NCBI RefSeq assembly: GCF_013488225.1
Contig: NZ_CP041238.1
Span: 3,693,501 to 3,757,500 of the forward strand
Length of the DNA: 64,000 bases
From: Sinorhizobium mexicanum
Lineage (GTDB): Bacteria; Pseudomonadota; Alphaproteobacteria; Rhizobiales; Rhizobiaceae
Direction of reading: 5' to 3'
Of the stretch, positions 37,365 to 47,294 are shown piece after piece. The notes under the pieces were generated by a model. That model was not told where the DNA came from and searched no databases. It worked only from the letters and a program-made list of their open reading frames with translations. A program made the position numbers and the translations under genes. Each line of letters begins with the position of its first letter. Position 1 is the stretch's first letter.

Positions 37365-38639
37365 ATGAAACGCCTGATGTCACTCGGAATTGTGGCCTCC
37401 ACCGTGCTGGCTTTCGCCTCGCCGGTGCTCGCCCAGACGGTTTTTGTGTCCACGCAGCTTCGTCCGATCGAAGAGGCGACCATCGTTCGCGAGGAACTGC
37501 TGCAGGATGTCGGCGATGTCGACTACGTCGTCGAAGAGCCGCCGCAGTTCGCGGTGCGCATGGAGGCAGAGCGCCAGGCCGGCACCCGCACGGTCAGCCT
37601 CGTCGGTGCGCTGCATGGTGAGCTTTCGCCGCTTGCCGACAGGGACTCCCTTGAGCCGCTCGACGAGCTTGCCAAGAAGCTCGCGGCCGGCGGCATGCCG
37701 CAGTCTCTGCTCGATCTCGGCAAGCTCGGCAAATCGACCCAGCAATACATCCCGTGGATGCAGGCGACCTATGTCATGGCCGCCAAGAAGGAAGCCCTGC
37801 AATACCTGCCTGCCGGTGCCGACGTGAATACCCTCACCTATGACCAGCTCATCGAGTGGGGCAAGAAGATGCAGGAAGCGACCGGTCAGCCGCAGATCGG
37901 CTTCCCGGCCGGTCCGAAAGGCCTGATGGCGCGTTACTTCCAGGGCTATTTCTATCCGTCCTTTACCGGCGGGGTGGTGCGCACCTTCCAGAGTTCCGAC
38001 GCGGCTGCTGCCTGGGAGCAGCTCAAGGCGCTCTGGGCCTATGTGAACCCGAATTCGACCAACTACGACTTCATGCAGGAACCGCTGGCCGCGGGCGAGG
38101 TCATGGTCGCCTGGGATCACGTCGCACGCCTGAAGAACGCTATCTCCGCAGCTCCGGACGATTACGTCGTATTCCCGGCACCGGCCGGCCCGAAGGGCCG
38201 CGGTTACATGCCGGTCGTCGCCGGTCTCGCGATCCCGAAAGGAGCGCCGGACAAGGATGGCGCCACGAAGATCATCGAGCATCTTGCGGCGCCGGACGTC
38301 CAGCTCCTCACCGCATCGCGGGTCGGCTTCTTCCCGACGCTCAACGTAAAGCTGCCTGAAGACCTGGATCCGGGTGTCGCGCTACTCGCCGGTGCCGTGA
38401 CGGCCACGCAGGCCTCCAAGGATGCGCTGATCTCGCTTCTGCCGGTCGGCCTCGGCGACAAGGGTGGCGAATTCAACAAGGTCTACATGGACAGCTTCCA
38501 GCGCATCGTGCTGCAGAATGAGCCGGTCGCCGACGTGCTCAAGGCGCAGGGCCAGACATTGGCCAAACTGATGACCGACACCAAGGCACCCTGCTGGGCA
38601 CCGGACGCCAAGAGCGACGGCCCCTGCCCGGTCGAATAA
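37365..38639 (+). CDS. ABC transporter sugar-binding protein
   Basis: The 424-residue periplasmic protein has a signal peptide (MKRLMSLGIVASTVLAFASP, cleavage after VLAQ). The fold fits family 1 extracellular solute-binding proteins of CUT1 sugar transporters. Aromatic-rich segments such as GYFYPSFTGG and VAWDHVARLKNA may contact sugar. AAGGAGGAG lies seven bases before the ATG, the strongest ribosome site in the operon, as usual for the high-copy binding protein. It is 40 bp after the repressor gene and followed by a hairpin. Confidence 0.9.
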   Translation: MKRLMSLGIVASTVLAFASPVLAQTVFVSTQLRPIEEATIVREELLQDVGDVDYVVEEPPQFAVRMEAERQAGTRTVSLVGALHGELSPLADRDSLEPLDELAKKLAAGGMPQSLLDLGKLGKSTQQYIPWMQATYVMAAKKEALQYLPAGADVNTLTYDQLIEWGKKMQEATGQPQIGFPAGPKGLMARYFQGYFYPSFTGGVVRTFQSSDAAAAWEQLKALWAYVNPNSTNYDFMQEPLAAGEVMVAWDHVARLKNAISAAPDDYVVFPAPAGPKGRGYMPVVAGLAIPKGAPDKDGATKIIEHLAAPDVQLLTASRVGFFPTLNVKLPEDLDPGVALLAGAVTATQASKDALISLLPVGLGDKGGEFNKVYMDSFQRIVLQNEPVADVLKAQGQTLAKLMTDTKAPCWAPDAKSDGPCPVE

Positions 38640-38647
38640 ATCCTCCC

Positions 38648-38680
38648 GAGGATGCCCGGGCGGACTGTCCGGGCATCCTC
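38648..38680 (+). promoter_or_regulatory. Intercistronic hairpin after the binding-protein gene
   Basis: A perfect 12-bp stem (GAGGATGCCCGG / CCGGGCATCCTC) with an eight- to nine-base loop and no T run sits between the binding protein and the first permease. Such hairpins stabilise the upstream message or partly stop transcription, so that the binding protein exceeds the permeases. Confidence 0.7.
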
Positions 38681-38706
38681 ATTGAAGACTTCCGAGGCGG
38701 GAGCCG

Positions 38707-39558
38707 ATGACCAACAACCGATCCTGGATCCCCTATCTCCTGATTCTGCCGTCCGTCGCCTTCCTGGCGCTGCTCTTTATCGTACCGCTGGTGCAGACGA
38801 TCTGGCTGGCGTTCTCGGACAATGGCCTGCCGTCGTCGGCGAATGCCCAGCGCATGATGGCCGACATCAACTTCACCCGTTCGATCAAGAATACCTTCCT
38901 GCTGACAATCGCGGTCGTGCCGGTTCAGCTCGCGATCGCACTTGCCATGGGCACCATGGTCGCCAAGGTCGGCCGCGGCCGCGAGACCATTCTCTGGGTC
39001 TGGACGATCCCGCTCGGCATCTCGGATCTCGCCGCCGGTCTCGTCTGGCTGTCGATCCTGCAGAACAGCGGCTATTTCAACTCGCTGCTCCTCGGGCTCG
39101 GCGTCATCGAGCGGCAGGCGAGCTGGCTCTCATACCAGACGCCCGTGGCGCTATTCTTTGCCATCGCGGTCGCCGAGATCTGGCGCGGCACGGCGATTGT
39201 CATGGTCATCATCGTCGCCGGCCTGAACCAGGTGCCGAAGGAGTTCAAGGAGGCCGCCGAGATCTTCGGCGCCGGGCCGTGGACGCGCTTCTGGCGCATT
39301 ACGCTGCCGCTTATCCGGCCGGCGCTGCAATCGGCACTCATCCTGCGCACGGTGCTCGCCTTCGAGGTCTTCGCGGTCGTCTATGCGCTCGGCGGGCGCA
39401 ATTTCCCGGTCCTCGTCGGTGAGGCCTACAATTGGCAGAACCAGAACCAGAACTATGGCGTCGCGGCGGCCTATGCCGTGCTGATCATGATCATCTCGCT
39501 CGCCGCCACGCTTATCTATCTGAAAGCGATCAAGGTCGATCCGGAGCGGCTGCCATGA
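38707..39558 (+). CDS. Sugar ABC transporter permease, MalF type
   Basis: The 283-residue inner-membrane protein has six predicted hydrophobic segments, the first being YLLILPSVAFLALLFIVPLV. The cytoplasmic EAA loop that contacts the ATPase is EFKEAAEIFGAGPWTRFWRI. It is coupled to the next permease through an ATGA overlap. Confidence 0.93.
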   Translation: MTNNRSWIPYLLILPSVAFLALLFIVPLVQTIWLAFSDNGLPSSANAQRMMADINFTRSIKNTFLLTIAVVPVQLAIALAMGTMVAKVGRGRETILWVWTIPLGISDLAAGLVWLSILQNSGYFNSLLLGLGVIERQASWLSYQTPVALFFAIAVAEIWRGTAIVMVIIVAGLNQVPKEFKEAAEIFGAGPWTRFWRITLPLIRPALQSALILRTVLAFEVFAVVYALGGRNFPVLVGEAYNWQNQNQNYGVAAAYAVLIMIISLAATLIYLKAIKVDPERLP

Positions 39559-40400
39559 GTGCGCAAATCACGAGTACAGCGAACCCCGAAGGCTTCGTAT
39601 CCTCCCGCCGCTGGCTTCTGTGGAGCGGTATCGCAGCGCTCTGTGCCTGGGTCCTGGTGCCGATTTACCTCGTGGCCCTCGGTGCGCTTGGCGGCCGTCA
39701 GGGGGTCTATCAGTGGCCGAAGACCGGTCTGCCGACCGGCATCTCGCTCGACCCGTTCATCCTGTTCCTGAAGACCGAGGGCGTGCTGCAGTCCTTCCTG
39801 AATTCGCTGGGAGCGGCCGGGATTACCGTGGCGCTTTCCATCCTGCTCGGCGCACCGGCCGGCTACGCGCTCGCGCGCTACAACTTCCATGGCAAGGACA
39901 GCTACCGTCTGCTGGTGCTGCTCACCCGCGCTTTCCCGCTGGCGATCCTGGCACTGCCCCTCACCGTTTCCTTCATCAAGCTCGGCCTCTACGACACGAT
40001 CATCGGCGTCGGCCTGATCCACACGGTGCTCGCCCTGCCGTTTGCCGCACTCGTGACGCAGGGCATCTTCATGGGCGTGCCAAGGGAACTGGAGGAAGCC
40101 GCCTGGGTGTTCGGGTGCACCCGCGTCCAGGCTTTCTTCAAGATCGTCGCGCCGCTGGCACTGCCCGGCATCGTCGCAACGGCAGTCTTCGCCTTCGTCA
40201 TTTCCTGGAACGAGGTGTTCGCGGCCTCGGTGCTGACGGTCCGCAACCGCACGCTGACGGCCTATCTGCTGACGGTCCTATCCGAAAGCCCGATGCACTA
40301 CCGCTTCGCCGGCGGCCTGATGCTCATCCTTCCCTCGGTTGTCTTCATTTTCGCGGTGAGGCGCTACCTCTTCGCGATCTGGGGCATTTCCTCCAAGTAA
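39555..40400 (+). CDS. Sugar ABC transporter permease, MalG type
   Basis: The 281-residue protein is the second permease subunit, with about six membrane segments. The EAA loop is ELEEAAWVFGCTRVQAFFKI. Its start ATG overlaps the preceding stop by four bases. An open extension to 39432 lies inside the first permease and is rejected. Confidence 0.93.
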   Translation: MSAQITSTANPEGFVSSRRWLLWSGIAALCAWVLVPIYLVALGALGGRQGVYQWPKTGLPTGISLDPFILFLKTEGVLQSFLNSLGAAGITVALSILLGAPAGYALARYNFHGKDSYRLLVLLTRAFPLAILALPLTVSFIKLGLYDTIIGVGLIHTVLALPFAALVTQGIFMGVPRELEEAAWVFGCTRVQAFFKIVAPLALPGIVATAVFAFVISWNEVFAASVLTVRNRTLTAYLLTVLSESPMHYRFAGGLMLILPSVVFIFAVRRYLFAIWGISSK

Positions 40401-40413
40401 CGGGACCATATCC

Positions 40414-41472
<1,059 letters not shown>

Positions 41473-41491
41473 CAATTTTGGAGTACCCGGC

Positions 41492-42772
41492 ATGAACGTG
41501 CATATCGACCAGGCCAAGCAGATTCTCGTCGCGAACGATCGCGGCGGTTATACCGTGCCGACCGACCGGCTCTATCCCTTTCAGTGGAACTGGGATTCCG
41601 CTTTCGTCGCTATGGGCTTCGCGCTCTACGACACCGACCGCGCCTACCGCGAGTTGGAACGCCTGGTGGAGGGGCAATGGGCGGACGGCATGATTCCGCA
41701 CATCGTCTTCCACCAGCCGAGCGACACCTACTTCCCGGGCCCGAGCGTCTGGCGTACGAAACATGCGGTCCCGACCTCCGGCATCACCCAGCCGCCGGTG
41801 TTCGCGATTGCGCTGCGCAAGCTCCATGAGGTCGCAGGCAGACAAGCGGAGGCGCGCACTCTGCCGCTCTACGAGGCGGCGCTGAAATGGCACCGCTGGT
41901 GGTACAGGGCACGCGATCCGGAAGGGTCCGGCCTTGTCGCGCTGCTTCACCCCTGGGAAAGCGGAAGCGATAATTCGCCGGCCTGGGACATCGCGCTCGC
42001 CCGCGTACCGACCACCACCGACACGCCCGTGGTTCGCAAGGATACCGGCCATGTGAATGCTGAAATGCGGCCGCGCGACGAGGACTACAAGCGGTTCATC
42101 CATCTTGTCGACGCCTATGCCGCCTGCGGCTGGGATCCGGCAAAACAATGGAAGAAGGCGCCGTTCAAGATCGCCGAGATCCAGACGACTGCGATTCTGC
42201 TGAAAGCCGGCGAAGACCTCGAGCATCTTGCCGGCTTGTTCGGCAGGACGGAAGACGCGGCCGAGATCGCCGGCTTCAACGACCGCACCCGCAAGGCCAT
42301 TCTGTCCCAGTGGCGGCCGAAGCTATCGCGCTTCGTTTCCCGTGACCTGATCTCGGGCGACGATGTGGAAGCCGCGACACAGGCGGGCTTCATCCCTCTT
42401 CTTTCGCTCGATCTCGACGCCGGGATTGCCGACGCGCTGGTGACCGAGATGAAGGCATGGTCCAAGGGCCTCAAGGTCGCTTTCCCGACCACAAAGCCGG
42501 GCATTGCAGCCTGGGAACCGAAGCGCTACTGGCGTGGCCCGGCCTGGGCCATCATCAACTGGCTGCTGATCGATGGGCTGAAGCGCAACGGCCATCCGGA
42601 CGCAGCGGAAGAGCTCAGGAAGTCGACGATTACGGCAATCGAGACGGAAGGTTTCGCCGAATATTTCGACCCGGTAACCGGAGAGGGCTGCGGCGGCCTG
42701 GGTTTTTCGTGGACGGCTGCCGCCTATATGTGGCTGACGAAAGCTGCATCTACAGCGGCGCGCGTCCAATAA
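41492..42772 (+). CDS. GH63-type glycoside hydrolase, probable glycosylglycerate hydrolase
   Basis: The 426-residue cytoplasmic protein has the (alpha/alpha)6 MGH1-like fold of bacterial GH63 enzymes. The catalytic-acid region is HPWESGSDNSPAWD (Asp at 160). The base is probably in FAEYFDPVTGEGCGG (Glu 390 or 398), before the terminal FSWTAAAYMWL. Length and both motifs match Thermus mannosylglycerate hydrolase and mycobacterial glucosylglycerate hydrolase better than trehalase or the large processing glucosidases. The operon suggests import and intracellular hydrolysis of such a solute. The last six residues and the stop are encoded by a repeat. GGAG precedes the start. Confidence 0.82.
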   Translation: MNVHIDQAKQILVANDRGGYTVPTDRLYPFQWNWDSAFVAMGFALYDTDRAYRELERLVEGQWADGMIPHIVFHQPSDTYFPGPSVWRTKHAVPTSGITQPPVFAIALRKLHEVAGRQAEARTLPLYEAALKWHRWWYRARDPEGSGLVALLHPWESGSDNSPAWDIALARVPTTTDTPVVRKDTGHVNAEMRPRDEDYKRFIHLVDAYAACGWDPAKQWKKAPFKIAEIQTTAILLKAGEDLEHLAGLFGRTEDAAEIAGFNDRTRKAILSQWRPKLSRFVSRDLISGDDVEAATQAGFIPLLSLDLDAGIADALVTEMKAWSKGLKVAFPTTKPGIAAWEPKRYWRGPAWAIINWLLIDGLKRNGHPDAAEELRKSTITAIETEGFAEYFDPVTGEGCGGLGFSWTAAAYMWLTKAASTAARVQ

Positions 42773-42842
42773 GACGCGCAAAGGACGCTGTAGCACTTTG
42801 AATTTTGTCCGTAAATCGGGTACGATTTAAGGAAACATGCAG
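42750..42842. repeat. Two-hairpin dispersed palindrome, full copy in opposite orientation
   Basis: Hairpin A (CTACAGCGGCGCGCGTC ... GACGCGCAAAGGACGCTGTAG) comes first, then CACTTTGAATT and hairpin B ending TTAAGGAAACATGCAG. This is the reverse complement of the order at 12092. The stop codon of the hydrolase gene (42770-42772) lies in the loop of hairpin A. Confidence 0.88.
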
Positions 42843-42886
42843 AGCTTGAAGAATTAGCAAATCCCGGAAGGCAACCCTTCCGTCCA

Positions 42887-42921
42887 GAATCCATCGTTTC
42901 AGCGAAACGGTGGATTCTTTG
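42887..42921. terminator. Terminator between the hydrolase and peroxiredoxin genes
   Basis: A 14-bp stem (GAATCCATCGTTTC / GAAACGGTGGATTC, one G-T pair) with loop AGC is followed by TTTGCC. It lies between convergent genes. Confidence 0.68.
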
Positions 42922-42948
42922 CCCGGAGCCAAAGCCGCCGGTGGACCG

Positions 42949-43629
42949 TCAGTGCGCCACCTGCGATGCCGCCGACATCACCTCGTCGGGCGCCGGCGCC
43001 CGGAACATGTTGCGGCCGTCAGGTGTCATCTCGGTGAAGCACCAGCGCACCACGCCGTCGCGGTCGAGCAGGAACTGTCCGACCATCTGGCCCATGCCCG
43101 TGGCGACCATCCGGTTGTCTTCGTCCGTCATCTCGTAGTCGTCCTTCTTGTCGAGATATTCGGACGCGGCGAACGGGTCCATCGGCTCCGGCAACTCCTC
43201 GGGCATGTCGATGCGCATCGACATCGCGGTCTGCATACCGACCTTGCGGGGCCAATCGTCTTCGTTCTCTGTGAACTCCAGGTTCGGCAGACCGAAGGCA
43301 CGGTGCGAAATCCGTTCGGGATCGGCCGCGGCGAGAAGGTTCGGCAGAGGATGGTAGCGGAAGTAGAGCCGCGCCCGCTCGATCGGCGTATTTACGACCG
43401 TCAGGCTTTCGACGCCTTTTTCGTTCAATGCGCCCTTGAGCTGCGCCATGGCGGCGATATGCCGGCGGCAAAACGGACAATGCAGACCTCGAAACAGGCC
43501 CACCAGGACCGGCTTGTGGCCACGAAAATCATCAATGGCGATCTTGCCTTCCCGCGTGATCGCGTCGAGCACGACATTCGGCGCGCGATCTCCCGGCTGC
43601 AATGGCCCTGTGCTTTGATATTCGACCAT
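42949..43629 (-). CDS. AhpC/TSA-like peroxiredoxin-family protein
   Basis: The 226-residue protein has a thioredoxin fold with a CxxC pair at C51 and C54 in FRGLHCPFCRRH. The N-terminal segment (RAPNVVLDAITREGKIAIDD) matches the AhpC/TSA domain. The CPFC motif is more like thiol-disulfide oxidoreductases than the TxxC of typical peroxidases. It may reduce peroxides or protein disulfides. The ATG at 43629 was chosen because GGGAGGAGAG stands just upstream. An open extension to 43674 lacks such a site. Confidence 0.83.
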   Translation of the reverse strand: MVEYQSTGPLQPGDRAPNVVLDAITREGKIAIDDFRGHKPVLVGLFRGLHCPFCRRHIAAMAQLKGALNEKGVESLTVVNTPIERARLYFRYHPLPNLLAAADPERISHRAFGLPNLEFTENEDDWPRKVGMQTAMSMRIDMPEELPEPMDPFAASEYLDKKDDYEMTDEDNRMVATGMGQMVGQFLLDRDGVVRWCFTEMTPDGRNMFRAPAPDEVMSAASQVAH

Positions 43630-43733
43630 GATGCTCTCCTCCCGCTGACAGTTTGGCGCCACCAATCGAAGCATGACATGTTATAATCACATCATTTCAA
43701 ACAGTTAGATCATTCCACCAACCATAAAACGGT

Positions 43734-46700
43734 CTAGTCGAGAAACGGCAGTATCATCAATGCTTCAGGATCAAGATCGTGACGGGCGCAGATGTCTCGA
43801 GCCAGTGTAAAATAGCGCTCGGCCGCCTCCAGATCTCCCGCATCAAGGCAGAGCGCTCCTAGACCATCATAGCACGGAAAAAGCACCTGCGCTTCGCTCG
43901 TTTCGCGGGCGAGGTCGAGCGCCTCGCCATAAAGCCGGCTCGCCTCGTGCGGACGGTCGTGGCACTGGTAAATCTGCCCGAGCACGAGCAGGGACACCGG
44001 AAGGTGGTCGCGCTGGTCGAGAGCGCGGTCGATTTCGATCGCCTTCTCAGCGGCGGGCACGCCCTCGGCGGCGCAGCGGTCGGTGAAGGTACAGCAGGCT
44101 ACGGCGAGATTGGCGAGCAGCCGCGCCTGAAAACCGAGATCGCCGATGCGCCGCGCCATATCCAGGCCGCGTCGGCAGACGTCGATCGCCAGCTTCGGAT
44201 CGACGATCGTGTAGAGCACGCCGAGATTCGTGTATCCGCGGCAGGCCGCCTGCATCAGGGTGGCCGCCTCGGCAACGCCAACGCTCTCCTCGACCGCGGC
44301 GATTGCCTCGCGCCTGCGGCCACGACGTGCCAGCGCAACACCCTTGGTGTTCAAGGCCTCGGCAGTTACCAGGGCTGCCTCGCGCCGCGTCTCATCGCCG
44401 GCTTCGCGTGCCAGGTCCCCGACCCGGCTCAACGCGTCGTCCGCCCATTTCGAAGCGGCGAGATAGTCGCCCATCCGAAAGGCGAGATGTCCGCGCTCCT
44501 GCAGAAGGGAAGCGCTCTCCACAGGCGCATCCCCACTTGCGAGGAGGACGGCTGCATCGCTGAAATTCGCTTGCGCCTGCTCGCGATCGCCGGCCTCCCA
44601 GCGGAGATGGCCGAGCTTGCGAAGGATCCGTGCGGAGGCAACCGGATCGGCCGAGACCCGCTCATAGCCGAGCAGCGCGCGATAATGCTCCTCCGCGGCG
44701 GCGCGCTCGCCGGTCGGCTCCAGGAGATCCGCAATGCGCTCGCGGGCGACGAACCATTCCGGCCTGTCTTCGCCCAAGGCCGCAAGCGCTGCCATGGCCT
44801 GCCGGTAATAGCGGATGGCATCCTCGTTGGCACAGAGCTGGCGCGCTCGATCACCGGCCTCCATGAGGTAGCGTGCACCCTTGCTACGGTCTGTCGACTG
44901 GCTGAAATGGTGGCCGAGCAGCGCCAGTTCCTCGAACCGCTCAGGGTTTTCGCCGTAGCGGCGTTCGAGCGCCTCGGCGATGGCCGCGTGAATCTCCGTG
45001 CGCCGCTTCACGAGCAGGTTGTTATAGACGGCCTCGTGAAGCAGCGACTGCATGAAACGGTAAGATTGCGACGATCGCTCGCTCCCCGCCTCCTCGATGA
45101 TTTCCGTGTCGCAAAGCAGTTCCAGGCCCCGCTCCACATCGGCCGGCGCGGCGGCGATGCGTCTCAGCAGGTTCGCATCAAAGCTCGGGCCTATGACGGC
45201 GGCACAGTGGACCAGGCGGCGTACCTCCTGCGGCAACCGGTCGATTCTCGCCAGCAGCATCGCTTCGATGCCGACGGGGATGTCGACCGTCGCCTCCCCG
45301 CCGGCCACGCGCCAATCGGAGCCGTCGCGCCTCAGCGTTTCCAGATCGATCAGACTGCGAACGATCTCCTCGATGAACAGCGGGTTGCCGCCGGCCCGGC
45401 GCAGGATCCGCTCACATAACTTGTTGGGCAGACGACCTTCGCCGAAGAAGGCCGACAGAAGGCGTCGGCCCTCGGCCGCGGATAATGGGCCGAGACGCAA
45501 GGCGGTAATGCTGGTGCGGCCGGGAGCCAGCATGTCGGGACCGGCATCCGGGCGCTGCGTCGTCAAGAGCATCAGCGGCCGGCGATCGAGCCTGTCCAGC
45601 ACGAAGCGGAGCGCCTCGAGCGAAGCCGAATCCGCCCAGTGCAGGTCCTCGATGACGAGGAGAAGCGGCGCCTGGTCGAGGCGCCGCTCCAGGATGGCCC
45701 GGATGGCGGAGAACAGCTGTCGCCGAACTTGTTCGGGCGCGATGTGCTGCAGCATCCCGTCGCGATCGCCGATCCCGAGAATATGAAAGAAGAGCGGCAT
45801 GAGCCGTTCGATTTCGTCCGCCGGAAAGCCGATTTCGGCGAGGCCGAGAGACAGCCCCTCCTGCGTCTGCTCCGGCGTGTCGGCCGAGGATATGCCATAA
45901 GCACTGCGCAGGACGCGGGCGAGGGTTCCGTAGGAGGGTTCCCCGAGTGGCGAACACCCTGCCCGCCGCACGGCGACGTGCGCAAACTCGGCTTCCTCGC
46001 CAAGGCCGGCGAGAAAGTCGTTGACGAGACGTGTCTTGCCGATCCCGGCTTCACCGGTCAGGCGCACCAATTGCGCCGTGCCGCCGCAGGCCAACGCAAG
46101 ACAGTCACGCAAGCGCCCGATTTCCTTGTCGCGCCCGATCAACGGCGCGCTCAGGCCGAGCGCGTCGAGCCCCCGTGCCGCACGCGGCATGTCGAGCGCC
46201 CCGGTCATGCGGTGAACCTGCACGCTGCCGGCCTTGCCGCGCAGGGTGACCGCCCCGAGCGTCTCATAGGCAAAGGCGTGCCGCGTAAGGCGGTGTGCCA
46301 TCGGCCCCACGAGTATTTCATCCGGCCCGGCCATCGACTGCAGCCGCTGTGCGGTGTTCACCGTATCTCCTGTGACCGAATAGGATTTGCTGCCGCCCGC
46401 ACCGAAGGCGCCGGTGACGACGGGCCCGGTATTGACGCCGATATGGAGGTTCAGTGGCAGACCGATGCGTTCGCGCCAGCGTTCACCCACCAGCGCTGCC
46501 CGGCGCACCATTTCCAACGCCGCACGAAGCGCTCGCTCCGGATCGTCCTCATGCGCCACCGGTGCACCGAAGAGGGCGAGCAACGCGTCCCCGATGAACT
46601 TGTCGACGAACCCGCCGAAGGCTTCGACGGCCTCCGTCAACGCTTCGAAGAGTTCGTTCTGCAGCGCCTGCAAGATCTCCGGATCCACCTGCTCGCCCAA

Positions 46701-47009
46701 GGTGGTGAAGCTGCAGAGATCAGCAAAAACGATCGTGACCGTGCGGCGATCGGCACCACTGTCCGCGCTCGAACGGGGCGGAGAGACGACCTGCGGCGCC
46801 GTGGCGGCAACGTCAGGCCGCGGCGCTGGCGCAGACCGAGGCTCCGACGGTGCCGACGCACTGATCTGGGTGCCGCATTGCGGGCAAAACGCGAAATGCG
46901 GCGGACAGGAATAGCCACAACCGGGGCACAGGTTCTGCTGTTTCGCTCCGCACTTCGGGCAAAACGCAAAACCGCTTTGTATTTCGTAACCGCATTCGTG
47001 ACAGTTCAT
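43734..47009 (-). CDS. Double zinc-ribbon / class III adenylyl cyclase / AAA ATPase / TPR signalling protein
   Basis: The 1091-residue protein starts with two zinc ribbons (CHECG...CPKCG at 3-21 and CPGCG...CPQCG at 28-46) and an Ala/Pro linker. The class III cyclase domain (about 88-255) has metal-binding D97 (FADLCSFT) and D141 (KFIGDALLALFG), and the SVTGDTVNTAQR block with purine-contacting and transition-state residues, so catalysis should be intact. An ATPase follows (LIGRDKEIGRL, Walker A GEAGIGKT), then NB-ARC/MalT-like helices and many TPR-like repeats to the C terminus. It should make cyclic AMP under control of the ATPase/TPR sensor. The ligand is unknown. Confidence 0.9.
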   Translation of the reverse strand: MNCHECGYEIQSGFAFCPKCGAKQQNLCPGCGYSCPPHFAFCPQCGTQISASAPSEPRSAPAPRPDVAATAPQVVSPPRSSADSGADRRTVTIVFADLCSFTTLGEQVDPEILQALQNELFEALTEAVEAFGGFVDKFIGDALLALFGAPVAHEDDPERALRAALEMVRRAALVGERWRERIGLPLNLHIGVNTGPVVTGAFGAGGSKSYSVTGDTVNTAQRLQSMAGPDEILVGPMAHRLTRHAFAYETLGAVTLRGKAGSVQVHRMTGALDMPRAARGLDALGLSAPLIGRDKEIGRLRDCLALACGGTAQLVRLTGEAGIGKTRLVNDFLAGLGEEAEFAHVAVRRAGCSPLGEPSYGTLARVLRSAYGISSADTPEQTQEGLSLGLAEIGFPADEIERLMPLFFHILGIGDRDGMLQHIAPEQVRRQLFSAIRAILERRLDQAPLLLVIEDLHWADSASLEALRFVLDRLDRRPLMLLTTQRPDAGPDMLAPGRTSITALRLGPLSAAEGRRLLSAFFGEGRLPNKLCERILRRAGGNPLFIEEIVRSLIDLETLRRDGSDWRVAGGEATVDIPVGIEAMLLARIDRLPQEVRRLVHCAAVIGPSFDANLLRRIAAAPADVERGLELLCDTEIIEEAGSERSSQSYRFMQSLLHEAVYNNLLVKRRTEIHAAIAEALERRYGENPERFEELALLGHHFSQSTDRSKGARYLMEAGDRARQLCANEDAIRYYRQAMAALAALGEDRPEWFVARERIADLLEPTGERAAAEEHYRALLGYERVSADPVASARILRKLGHLRWEAGDREQAQANFSDAAVLLASGDAPVESASLLQERGHLAFRMGDYLAASKWADDALSRVGDLAREAGDETRREAALVTAEALNTKGVALARRGRRREAIAAVEESVGVAEAATLMQAACRGYTNLGVLYTIVDPKLAIDVCRRGLDMARRIGDLGFQARLLANLAVACCTFTDRCAAEGVPAAEKAIEIDRALDQRDHLPVSLLVLGQIYQCHDRPHEASRLYGEALDLARETSEAQVLFPCYDGLGALCLDAGDLEAAERYFTLARDICARHDLDPEALMILPFLD

Positions 47010-47294
47010 CCGGGCGAACCCTCAAGAAAGTCCGCCACGCCCGGAAGAGCCCGAGCCTGTCGGGTGTGAATGCCCTATGAGAATGGACTTGTTGCCTTGC
47101 CTTGGCAAGCAAACGCAGCACGGGCGCGGCAGCGCGCCGGGGCGTTCATGAGGCGGCGAGGCACCGCAAGCTCGTCGCGGAAATAATCTGACGCAAAAGA
47201 TGACGCGCGCGCAATTTTGCGCTAGTACCCGTGCACCGGCGCTCCCGGATCGCCACATCCGCGCAATGACTTTCGTCCGTGAAGGAATACGTTC

